Below are positions 49,458 to 58,366 of a stretch of DNA of 64,000 bases, piece after piece. Below the pieces are notes generated by a model. It saw only the letters and a program-made list of their open reading frames with translations, was not told the DNA's origin and ran no database searches. The DNA comes from Acidobacteriota bacterium (GTDB lineage: Bacteria; Actinomycetota; Acidimicrobiia; Acidimicrobiales; RAAP-2). Position numbers and translations under genes: made by a program. Location: contig JAGXBH010000005.1 of the NCBI GenBank assembly GCA_018971185.1, forward strand, positions 20,566 to 84,565, written 5' to 3'. How positions within the stretch are numbered: position 1 is the stretch's first letter; each line of letters starts with the position of its first letter.

Positions 49458-49691
49458 GTGGACGCCACCAACTCCGACGAGACGAATCAGGACCTGCTCG
49501 CGCGCATCAAGCACCTCGCACAGCCGCTGGTCGACTCGCTCGACTCGCGCCTACGCGATCAGATCGACCGTCGCGTCGACGAGCGCGTCGACGCGACCCT
49601 GGCGTCGCGCCTGTCGGTCATCGAGCGCGCCATCGCCGACCTGGACCGTGCGATCAAGGAACTCCAGGAGCGTCGCAGTTCGCCCGACTAA
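49458..49691 (+). CDS. Small coiled-coil protein of unknown function
   Basis: 77 residues, acidic start and strongly helical. Heptad-like Leu/Ile spacing runs through LARIKHLAQPLVDSLDSRL and LSVIERAIADLDRAIKEL, interrupted by an Arg/Asp-rich stretch. No family recognised. TAGGCT (49446-49451) is 6 nt before GTG 49458, a leaderless start. The TAA overlaps the stop of a convergent microprotein gene in a shared CTAA. Confidence 0.7.
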   Translation: MDATNSDETNQDLLARIKHLAQPLVDSLDSRLRDQIDRRVDERVDATLASRLSVIERAIADLDRAIKELQERRSSPD

Positions 49692-49810
49692 CGTCGAGAG
49701 CGATCGCGTCGGATGACGAAGCGCACCGTCAACACGGTCAACGTCACGATGGCCACGATGAACACGCCGAACACGAGGTCGAACGCCAGCGAGAAGGTGG
49801 TGCCGATCAC
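49688..49810 (-). CDS. 40-residue single-TM membrane microprotein, leaderless
   Basis: A short reading frame from GTG 49810 to TAG 49688-49690. The product has a short N-terminus, one hydrophobic helix of about 25 residues (LAFDLVFGVFIVAIV onward) and a basic tail ending RRDRSRR, a positive-inside single-pass topology. TAGCCT (49817-49822, minus strand) lies 6 nt before the GTG, exactly as at other leaderless genes here. It fills the whole gap between two larger genes and overlaps the coiled-coil gene stop by 4 bases. Function unknown. Confidence 0.6.
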   Translation of the reverse strand: MIGTTFSLAFDLVFGVFIVAIVTLTVLTVRFVIRRDRSRR

Positions 49811-49825
49811 GTCGCCAGGCTAGTC

Positions 49826-50674
49826 ATGTCACAACTCATCGTCAAAGTTGTTGACGTGACGATGTTGTCTGAACGAGCCCCGGAAGTCATCAGTGAGGTC
49901 CTTCGTGGTGACCGGTCCCGACGGCCACGGCGCGACGACGTCAGCGCTGCCGGTCTCCGGGCCGCACTCGAGGATCACGTCTTTCGGGTGTTCGCCGGGG
50001 AGCAGCGCGACGCGCCGGTGGTGATCACCGCGGCGTCGCTCGGCGCCGCGGGCCGCACCCTCGACTTTGGCGACTCACCCGTCGCTCGAGCGCGGGGAAT
50101 CCTGGTGTCCACCGCCTTTCGCCTCCTCGTGGCCCAGGTGCACCTCGCTGACCCCTACGACGACGCGCTGACGGCGTGGCGCGGCGAGCACCCCCACCAC
50201 GAGGTCCTCGACACCCTGACCCACCTCGACCACGACCAACTGGCGCGATTGCGCGCGGACGTCACCGCGCACGTCACGACCCTGCAGCGCGCGATCGGGG
50301 TGTTCCCGAGCTCGTGGCGACCTCGGACGTCGCAGCGTGCGCGACAACTACTTGGTGGCACGTCGGTCTGCCTGAGCGACGTCGTCGACCTCGTGGTGGG
50401 GTCCACCCAGCTCGCGGTGGCCAACGTGGCGCTGGTCGACATCACGACCTCACCCCTGGGTCCCGGCGCCGAACGCGTCATGAGGTACCACGCGCTGATG
50501 CAGACACTGCGCACCTCGGTGGTGCCGCTGCGCACCTCGATCTACTCGAGCGCGACGGGCGAACTCTGGAGCACCGACGTCGACCACGAGCTGCTGATGC
50601 GTGCCGTCGAGGATGTGGCGAGGGTGTTGGACCGATGGACGGCCCCGTTGGTGGAATCGCGGGTGGCCCCGTGA
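49826..50674 (+). CDS. Unknown protein, possibly a decayed RecB-like PD-(D/E)XK fold
   Basis: 282 residues, soluble. I recognise no family directly. The C-terminal third reads LSDVVDLVVG (D185, D188), then ALVDITTSPLG (D205), then RYHALMQTLRTSVVPLRT and a segment ending in an acidic DVDHELLMRAVEDV. This order resembles a RecB/Cas4-type nuclease core (G-x2-D ... D-x-K-T-G ... Q-x2-Y-A-L ... helix), but Thr replaces the catalytic Lys. It is therefore probably not an active nuclease. The start ATG 49826 is provisional. The stop overlaps the next gene as GTGA, and the two look like a functional pair. Confidence 0.65.
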   Translation: MSQLIVKVVDVTMLSERAPEVISEVLRGDRSRRPRRDDVSAAGLRAALEDHVFRVFAGEQRDAPVVITAASLGAAGRTLDFGDSPVARARGILVSTAFRLLVAQVHLADPYDDALTAWRGEHPHHEVLDTLTHLDHDQLARLRADVTAHVTTLQRAIGVFPSSWRPRTSQRARQLLGGTSVCLSDVVDLVVGSTQLAVANVALVDITTSPLGPGAERVMRYHALMQTLRTSVVPLRTSIYSSATGELWSTDVDHELLMRAVEDVARVLDRWTAPLVESRVAP

Positions 50675-51513
50675 GCGCCCTGGTCCAACGTCGCCTCACC
50701 TCGCAGAACCTCAACGACCTCATCGAGGGCGCCCCCGACGTGGTGGCCGTGGTCGGTGACGAGCACCGACTCAGCCTCACCAGCCGGTTCCGTGCGGTGC
50801 CCAGTGACGAGCACCGCCGCCTGGACGCGTGGATGGTCGAACAGGCGGGACGGCCCCCGGGACCGTTCGTCTGGTCGCCCGCCACCGCGCGGCGCCTCCT
50901 CGCCAGTAACGCCCTTCGCCGCCGGGGTCAGGTGGACAGTCTCCTCGACGCCGTGCGCGACGAAGTGGCCGAGCAACTTCTCCGCGCGGCCAAGGGCTAC
51001 GCCCGCGCCGGCTCCCTGGGCCACTGGCTCGCGGGAGTGCCGCACCCGGTGCTCGGGCTCATCACCGCCGAGGCCGTCAACTGGGCCACGCAGTGCCTCG
51101 AGTGCGTCGAGGGCATCGCGTCCCCCTGGCGCATCGCGTCCTCAGACGTCTACTACGACGTGGCGCGCGCGCGCACCACCCTACGGGGACGGCGCGACGT
51201 CGTCGTCGAGACGCCCGCGGGGCGCGTCATCGTGCGGATCCGGTCGGGGCAGCCGGGCAAGAGCGCCGGACCGGGATTGCGCGCTGATCTGATGGTGGAG
51301 ACCCTGGCGCACCCCGAGGGCGTCGCGCCGCGCCGTTACCTCGGCCTGTGGCCCGACGCGGGACTGGTGCTGGGCGTGGACGGGTCGATGGAGAACGTGC
51401 GCGCCGGGGCGCGCGACTTCCTGCGCGCGGCGGTCGTCCAGCGTCGTCTCCGCCTGGCGGGACCGCCCTCACCGGGACGAGAATCGGACGAGGTGCGCGG
51501 ACTAGTAGCGTAG
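50671..51513 (+). CDS. Unknown protein paired with the upstream gene, possible second decayed PD-(D/E)XK fold
   Basis: 280 residues from GTG 50671 (GTGA overlap). The N-terminal half is helical and Arg-rich. The C-terminal half has GRRDVVVETPAG (D176) followed by VIVRIRSGQPGK (189-193 region), where a RecB-like nuclease would show (D/E)-x-K-T-G. ADLMVETLAHP and YLGLWPDAGLVLGVDG follow. The parallel with the upstream protein suggests two degenerate paralogues acting together. This is inference from motif order only. It ends 7 bases before typA. Confidence 0.65.
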   Translation: MSALVQRRLTSQNLNDLIEGAPDVVAVVGDEHRLSLTSRFRAVPSDEHRRLDAWMVEQAGRPPGPFVWSPATARRLLASNALRRRGQVDSLLDAVRDEVAEQLLRAAKGYARAGSLGHWLAGVPHPVLGLITAEAVNWATQCLECVEGIASPWRIASSDVYYDVARARTTLRGRRDVVVETPAGRVIVRIRSGQPGKSAGPGLRADLMVETLAHPEGVAPRRYLGLWPDAGLVLGVDGSMENVRAGARDFLRAAVVQRRLRLAGPPSPGRESDEVRGLVA

Positions 51514-51520
51514 ATGGGTC

Positions 51521-53341
<1,821 letters not shown>

Positions 53342-53364
53342 CCGCGTCCACTAGAATTCCTGGT

Positions 53365-53452
53365 GGAGGGATGACAGAGCGGCCGAATGTACCGGTCTTG
53401 AAAACCGGCGTGGGCTTGCCCACCGTGGGTTCAAATCCCACTCCCTCCGCCA
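53365..53452 (+). tRNA. tRNA-Ser (anticodon TGA), long variable arm
   Basis: Acceptor GGAGGGA (53365-53371) pairs with TCCCTCC (53442-53448), followed by G and an encoded CCA (53450-53452). The anticodon loop CTTGAAA contains TGA at 53399-53401. The T arm is GTGGGTTCAAATCCCAC and the variable arm is long, as in class II tRNA-Ser. TAGAAT (53352-53357) 7 bases before the 5' end is a probable -10 box. Confidence 0.94.
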
Positions 53453-53524
53453 CGCACACCTCGATGCGCCCTACCCGGGCGCCTCGAGTGATCCTTCGAG
53501 GGTCGCCCACCGTACTATCTGGAG

Positions 53525-54100
53525 ATGAGACGCGGTCGAAACGCTGAGGAATGGGTGTCGGACGAGGCGCTGTTGGCCGGCGTCGCCCTCGGCGACGACG
53601 ACGCGGTCCTCAAGTTCGTGCGTCGCTACCAGCGGCGACTCTTCGGTCTGGCCCTGGGCATCGTGGGTGACGCGGGATGTGCCGAAGACGTCGCTCAGGA
53701 GGCTTTCCTGCGCATCCTTCGCCACGCCAGCGTGTACGACGTGCGCCGCGGTCCCGTCAGTTCGTGGGCCCTCACGATCACGCGCAACCTGGCGATCGAC
53801 GCGCTGCGACTTCGCCGGTCCGTCCCCACCGCTCCGGGGGACGTCGTCTTCGCGAACTTGACCAGCCGCGGCACCGGTCCCGCCGACATCATTGAGAGCG
53901 CCGACCCGGCCGCACCGGTCTGGTCGGCGCTGGCCCGGCTGCCCCTCGATCAGCGCCGCTGCGTCGTACTCGCGGCGATCTATGGCCACACCGCGGTCGA
54001 AATCTCCATCATGGAGTCCATCCCCCTGGGCACCGCCAAGAGTCGCTTGCGTCTGGGAATGGCCCGGCTGCGCGACACCCTCGTGAGGGAGAGTTCGTGA
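53525..54100 (+). CDS. ECF-family RNA polymerase sigma factor
   Basis: 191 residues. Region 2 (about 30-95) has FVRRYQRRLFGLAL and AEDVAQEAFLRILRHA, and SWALTITRNLAIDALRLRR is the region 2.4-type end. Region 4 (about 135-185) has RLPLDQRRCVVLAAIYGHTAVEI and PLGTAKSRLRLGMARLRD (helix-turn-helix for -35). SigK/RpoE-like in general shape. TACTAT (53513-53518) is 6 nt before ATG 53525. The anti-sigma gene is coupled by GTGA, the standard arrangement. Confidence 0.93.
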   Translation: MRRGRNAEEWVSDEALLAGVALGDDDAVLKFVRRYQRRLFGLALGIVGDAGCAEDVAQEAFLRILRHASVYDVRRGPVSSWALTITRNLAIDALRLRRSVPTAPGDVVFANLTSRGTGPADIIESADPAAPVWSALARLPLDQRRCVVLAAIYGHTAVEISIMESIPLGTAKSRLRLGMARLRDTLVRESS

Positions 54101-54756
54101 ACGCCTCCCTCGGCCGCGAGTGCGCTGGGGTGCGTGATGACCTGAGCGAGTTCGCCCTCGGCATCCTCGCCGGTCGCGACCGCTCCCGGGTGCTCGACCA
54201 CGTGGCGACGTGCCCATCGTGTCGTGGCGAACTGGAGTCGCTGGCCGCCTTGGCCGACAGCCTGGTGGAACTCGCGCCGAGCGCCGAGGCGCCCGTCGGT
54301 TTCGAGTCTCGACTCCTCGAGCGCTACCACTCCCAGCATCGTCATCGCCAGCGCCCCAAGGTGCGACTCCTCGCCCTCACGGGCGCGGCACTCCTCCTCG
54401 TGGCGTCGGGCTTCGCTCTCGGGGGACTCTCGTCGCGACGGCCCGATTCGCCGTCGAGCGCGGCACCGCTCAGCGCGAACCTCACGTCGCAGGGACGCAA
54501 CGTCGGGCAGTTCTGGGTCAGCTCTGAGACTCCCGCCTGGATCTACATGTCCCTCGACGACGCGAATTGGTCAGGGACCGCGTGGTGCCGAGTCACCCTC
54601 CGCGGGGGTCGCATCCTCGACGTCGGCGCCTTCAGCGTGAATCACGGCTACGGGGCGTGGGCGGCGCGCTTGGACGTGGCGCGTACCGCGCTCGCGTCGG
54701 CGCAAGTCACCGACGGATCGGGGCGCGTGCTGGCGTCGGTCTCTCTGTCGACGTGA
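54097..54756 (+). CDS. Membrane anti-sigma factor with zinc-finger motif
   Basis: 219 residues. An N-terminal anti-sigma domain has HVATCPSCRGEL, the H-x3-C-x2-C zinc motif (H35, C39, C42). One TM helix (about 88-108, LLALTGAALLLVASGFALGG) separates it from an extracytoplasmic C-terminal domain that resembles the RskA C-terminal region (about 120-219). GTG 54097 overlaps the sigma stop. It likely holds the sigma factor at the membrane until an envelope signal. Confidence 0.9.
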   Translation: MNASLGRECAGVRDDLSEFALGILAGRDRSRVLDHVATCPSCRGELESLAALADSLVELAPSAEAPVGFESRLLERYHSQHRHRQRPKVRLLALTGAALLLVASGFALGGLSSRRPDSPSSAAPLSANLTSQGRNVGQFWVSSETPAWIYMSLDDANWSGTAWCRVTLRGGRILDVGAFSVNHGYGAWAARLDVARTALASAQVTDGSGRVLASVSLST

Positions 54757-54787
54757 ATCTCCCTCGAAGTCGGTGATCCCTTCCGCC

Positions 54788-54817
54788 GTCTCGCCCGTAT
54801 ACCCGGGCGGTGGAGAC
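54788..54817 (+). terminator. Hairpin after the anti-sigma gene
   Basis: CGCCCG (54792-54797) pairs with CGGGCG (54804-54809), extended by GTCT/AGAC after a short bulge. It lies 31 bases after the anti-sigma stop and before the secreted protein gene. There is no U-tract, so strength is uncertain. Confidence 0.45.
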
Positions 54818-54898
54818 AATGAGCCCGGATCGACACTCCGGGATGCACTCACTCGGCGATCCGCCATGACCTCATCACGCGACAAAGGAGACCGATCG

Positions 54899-55441
54899 AT
54901 GAAGCCGACCCACCCGCTCAAGACTCGACGTCATCGCGTCGCGCGCCCGTTCGTCCTCGGGCTGGTCGCCATCGCGACCGCGACCACTCTGGCGCCAGGC
55001 CTCTCCTCGGACGCCGCGGTGCCTCACGCACCGACGGCTCTCGTCGTGAGGACGCTCACGACGCCGCGCTACGGGACCGTCCTGGCGACCACGCGCACGG
55101 TGTACACGCTCGCACCCTCGAAGGTCCCGTGCACCGCCGCCTGCTGGCGCGTCTGGCCCGAGGTGCTGCTGCCCAAGGGCGTCGCCAAGGCCACCGCGGG
55201 TCATGGCGTGAACGCGGCCAAACTCGGCACGATCCCTCGCCCCCAGGGACGCCGGCAGGTGACCTACGCCGGGAAGGCGCTCTACTGGTTCGCCTTCGAC
55301 AAGAAGTTCGGACAGGTCAACGGCAACGTCAGTGACAAGTGGGGCAAGTGGTCCGTCGTGGTGCTGATCAAGCCTCGCGCGGGCGGCGCGCCGACCACCA
55401 CGACGACGACCGGGGGAGGTGGCGGTGGCATCGGATTCTGA
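54899..55441 (+). CDS. Secreted COG4315 (Lipoprotein_15-type) repeat protein
   Basis: 180 residues. A signal peptide (about 1-42) is followed by two related units: YGTVLATTRTVYTLAPS with CTAACWRVWPEVLLP, then RQVTYAGKALYWFAFDKKFGQ and SDKWGKWSVV. This is the YxFxxD/W-x-x-W pattern of COG4315 proteins, of unknown function and often near ECF sigma genes. A Gly-rich tail ends the chain. ATG 54899 has AAAGGAGA (54884-54891), so it has a leader unlike its neighbours. Confidence 0.83.
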   Translation: MKPTHPLKTRRHRVARPFVLGLVAIATATTLAPGLSSDAAVPHAPTALVVRTLTTPRYGTVLATTRTVYTLAPSKVPCTAACWRVWPEVLLPKGVAKATAGHGVNAAKLGTIPRPQGRRQVTYAGKALYWFAFDKKFGQVNGNVSDKWGKWSVVVLIKPRAGGAPTTTTTTGGGGGGIGF

Positions 55442-56480
55442 TCTCGCTGCGCAGCGCGCGAGCGACGACCCGCCGATCACGACGAGAACGGTCGGCGCTC
55501 GCGGGACGGTGAACCGTGGTCGACGCGTCACGCGACTCTACTGGCCGGCGTTCTCCATCGTCGCGATCGCCGTCGCACTCATCACGATCGGCGCGACCAG
55601 TCGATGGGGCGGCAGTAACTTCGCGCAAGCCATGTCCAGCCTGCGCGTCGTACTGGTGGGACCGGTCACGCTGGCGCTGCTGGCCGTCTTCCTCGTGGTC
55701 GAGCGCCTGCGACCCGCGCAACGACGCAAGGTCCTGGCTCGGGGCTATCGCCAGGACCTCCTCTACGCCGTCCTCAACGCGACTCTCGTGGCGCCCCTGG
55801 TCGTGGCTCTGACCCTGTCGTTCTCCCAATTGGCCCGTCGCGGCGCGCCCTGGATCGTCATCCCGAAAGTGGGACTCATCCCACATGGCGTCATCATCGT
55901 CGTGATCTTCGTGGCGATGGACGCGTGCAACTGGCTCGCCCACCTCGCCAATCATCGCATCCGAATGTTCTGGCGTTTCCACGAACTGCACCACTCCCAA
56001 GAGGACATGAGCGTGCTCACGGTGTTCCGCACCCATCCCCTGATCCACGTCTCGTATCTCATCACTCTGCTGCCCGGGGTGGTGCTGATCGCCAACGGCT
56101 CGATCCCCACGACGCTGCTCGTCGCCTACGCCGCCGTGGTCGCCTTCGAGCACTCCAATACCAATCTGGGCTTCGGCCCGCTCGGTCGGGTCTTCGTCAG
56201 TCCCAACTACCACCGTCAACACCATCGCCTCCAGGGCCGCCAGGACATCAATCTCGGCTTCGCCCTGACCATCTGGGACCAGATGTCGCACCGCGCCGTC
56301 TTCCCCTCAGCCGCCACCGTTCGCATCGACACCGGTCTTCCCGGTCGGCCGCTCACCGTCGAACAGTCCGGTGATCGCGCACACCACGTCAGAGTCCTCC
56401 TGGCGCAACTGGTGGGACCCTTTCGCCCGCTGCGAACTGACGCCGACGCCACTTCTGCCGCGACCGGGTCCGGTCAGTGA
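55425..56480 (+). CDS. Sterol desaturase/fatty acid hydroxylase superfamily membrane protein
   Basis: 351 residues from GTG 55425; GTG 55419 adds two residues. About five helices. Diiron His clusters are visible: HLANH, RFHELHHSQED and NYHRQHHRLQG, in the order H-x3-H, H-x2-HH, H-x2-HH of the family. Members hydroxylate or desaturate lipids such as sterols, carotenoids or fatty acids; the substrate is unknown. The start lies inside the end of the preceding secreted-protein gene. A DoxX gene follows with overlap. Confidence 0.87.
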   Translation: MASDSDLAAQRASDDPPITTRTVGARGTVNRGRRVTRLYWPAFSIVAIAVALITIGATSRWGGSNFAQAMSSLRVVLVGPVTLALLAVFLVVERLRPAQRRKVLARGYRQDLLYAVLNATLVAPLVVALTLSFSQLARRGAPWIVIPKVGLIPHGVIIVVIFVAMDACNWLAHLANHRIRMFWRFHELHHSQEDMSVLTVFRTHPLIHVSYLITLLPGVVLIANGSIPTTLLVAYAAVVAFEHSNTNLGFGPLGRVFVSPNYHRQHHRLQGRQDINLGFALTIWDQMSHRAVFPSAATVRIDTGLPGRPLTVEQSGDRAHHVRVLLAQLVGPFRPLRTDADATSAATGSGQ

Positions 56481-57001
56481 TGGCTCGAGTCCATCGAGGC
56501 GCTTCGCGCGGCAAGGTCGTGCTCAGCGTGCTCCTGGCACCGGCGCCGAGCACACCGGGTGCCACCTGGGCCCTCGCGGCGGTGCGGGTGGCACTGGCGT
56601 GGATCTTCACGTACTACGGCGCCGGCAAGCTCTTCGGCTGGTTCCACGGGCCGGGTCTGCACCGCACTGCGCTCTATTTCGCGGGCACCGCGCACCTACG
56701 TCCGGGGATGTTCTTCGCCGTCCTGGGGGGTGTGATCGAGTTCGGGGGCGCCCTCAGCATGGCCCTGGGCGTGGGCACCCGACTCGCGGCCCTGGCGCTC
56801 GCGCTCGATCAGGTCATGGCCATGATCACCGTGACGTGGGTCAACGGCATCAACTCACTGTCGAACCACCCGGGCTATGAGTTCAACCTGGCGCTGTGCG
56901 CGCTGGCGATCGTGATGTTGACGTTCGGAGCCGGGCGCCTCAGCGTCGACGCCGTGGCCCGTCGCCTCCTGGTCCCACGAGGGCGAACCGTGACCCCATG
57001 A
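56480..57001 (+). CDS. DoxX family membrane protein
   Basis: 173 residues, four helices. The pattern ALAWIFTYYGAGKLFGWF, GVIEFGGALSMALGVGTRLAALAL and the third and fourth helices match DoxX/MauE-like proteins. Some DoxX members join redox or oxidative-stress complexes. ATG 56480 (or GTG 56477) overlaps the previous stop, and the stop overlaps the next gene as ATGA. Confidence 0.85.
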   Translation: MARVHRGASRGKVVLSVLLAPAPSTPGATWALAAVRVALAWIFTYYGAGKLFGWFHGPGLHRTALYFAGTAHLRPGMFFAVLGGVIEFGGALSMALGVGTRLAALALALDQVMAMITVTWVNGINSLSNHPGYEFNLALCALAIVMLTFGAGRLSVDAVARRLLVPRGRTVTP

Positions 57002-57660
57002 ACGCCACGTCGACCTCTGCGACGACCCCCCGACGGACGCGCCCGATGACGCGAACGACGCGCGCGAGCCGCACCGTCGCCAACGTCGTCGGTGCCCTGG
57101 GCGCGGCCTACTTCGTTCGCTCGGGCTATCAGTATTTCCGAGCAACCCACTCGCCCATCGGAGCGGCGTTCCTCGTCGAACAGGTGTGGATCGTCGTGGC
57201 GTACCTCGTGCGCCGGCCCGCGGTGCGGGTCAGCTCGCGTGCACGAGACTGGATGTTCGCCTTCATCGGGACCTTCGGCGGCGTGCTCCTTCGCCCGCTG
57301 GGGGCTCACCCCCACTGGGGCGTCGTCGCGGGATCTCTCTTGCAGGCTTCGGGACTGGCGATCTGCGTCATGTCCTTCGTGGCCCTCGGACGCTCCTTCG
57401 GCTTCTGCGCTGCGGATCGCGGTCTGCGATGCTCGGGTCCCTACGCCGTCGTGCGCCATCCCCTCTACGGCGCGTACGTCCTCCTGCAGCTCGGCTACGT
57501 GTTGCAGAGCGTCTCGTGGCGCAACGTGGCGGTGATGACAATGGTCAGTGGCTGCAACGTCGGCCGGATCCTCGCAGAAGAGCGGCTCCTCCTGCAGGGT
57601 GCGCAGTACGCGCACTACCGCAGGAGGGTGCGTTGGAGGGTCCTTCCCGGCTTGTGGTGA
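56998..57660 (+). CDS. Isoprenylcysteine carboxyl methyltransferase-like membrane protein
   Basis: 220 residues, about five helices. The C-terminal signature VVRHPLYGAYVLLQLGYVL followed by EERLLLQG and YAHYRRRVRWRVLPG is typical of ICMT/PEMT-type membrane methyltransferases (SAM binding near R-H-P and E-E). A bacterial substrate is unknown: a lipid, quinone or small thiol is possible. ATG 56998 overlaps the DoxX stop. It is the last gene of the three-gene overlapping run. Confidence 0.83.
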   Translation: MNATSTSATTPRRTRPMTRTTRASRTVANVVGALGAAYFVRSGYQYFRATHSPIGAAFLVEQVWIVVAYLVRRPAVRVSSRARDWMFAFIGTFGGVLLRPLGAHPHWGVVAGSLLQASGLAICVMSFVALGRSFGFCAADRGLRCSGPYAVVRHPLYGAYVLLQLGYVLQSVSWRNVAVMTMVSGCNVGRILAEERLLLQGAQYAHYRRRVRWRVLPGLW

Positions 57661-57766
57661 GCGCGGCCATCGGCGCCCATCGAGTGACGCTCGGGTGACG
57701 TCAACGATGACGTCGTCGTGACCGAAGCGACACTGCGGGGTAACCCGGAGTTTCTATGGTGGGCCA

Positions 57767-58366
57767 ATGAGCCCAACCGTCCCACACCGCACACCCGATC
57801 TCGCGCTACATCGACCACCCACCACCGTCGATGAGTTGTTCGCCCTCTTCGAGGAGAACGGACACCGTCGATACGACGAGGTCACCATCCTTGATCACGC
57901 TCTGCAGTGCGCCAGCCTCGCCGTCGACGACGGCGCGACCGAGGAACTGATCGTGGCCGCACTCTTCCACGACGTCGGCTGGTTCTTCGCCGAAGCGCCC
58001 GGCGCTTCCGCACGGGCGAACGACCACCACGCGGCCGCCGGAGCGAGGATCCTCGAACCGATGTTCGGTCCCACCGTCGCCGAGCCCGTGGCGCTGCACG
58101 TCACCGCCAAGCGGTGGCGGTGCACGATAGATCCGGACTACTTCGACGAACTCTCCGAGGGTTCGCGGATCACCTTCATCTCACAGGGTGGCCCGCTGGG
58201 CACCGACGAGCGCGCCGTCTTCGAGGCGCACCCGGGATTCATCACGGCCATGGCGCTTCGCTCGTGGGACGACCGGGCCAAGGTCCCGGGACTCGAAGTG
58301 GCGGCCCTCGAACACTACCGCGACACCGCTCGGGGACTCGCTCGCCGTCACGCGTCGAACGCGTGA
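57767..58366 (+). CDS. PhnZ-like HD-domain protein (mixed-valent diiron oxygenase family)
   Basis: 199 residues. The sequence follows the HD subfamily associated with phosphonate degradation: EVTILDHALQCASLA (H44), VAALFHDVGW (H68, D69), a second His pair in NDHHAAAGARIL (H88), ALHVTAKRW (H111), FISQGGPLG and LRSWDDRAK. In PhnZ this metal site oxidatively cleaves 2-amino-1-hydroxyethylphosphonate. Related proteins act on other substrates. No PhnY or phosphonate genes are nearby. TATGGT (57755-57760) lies 6 nt before ATG 57767. It overlaps the convergent MFS gene by 19 bases. Confidence 0.82.
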   Translation: MSPTVPHRTPDLALHRPPTTVDELFALFEENGHRRYDEVTILDHALQCASLAVDDGATEELIVAALFHDVGWFFAEAPGASARANDHHAAAGARILEPMFGPTVAEPVALHVTAKRWRCTIDPDYFDELSEGSRITFISQGGPLGTDERAVFEAHPGFITAMALRSWDDRAKVPGLEVAALEHYRDTARGLARRHASNA

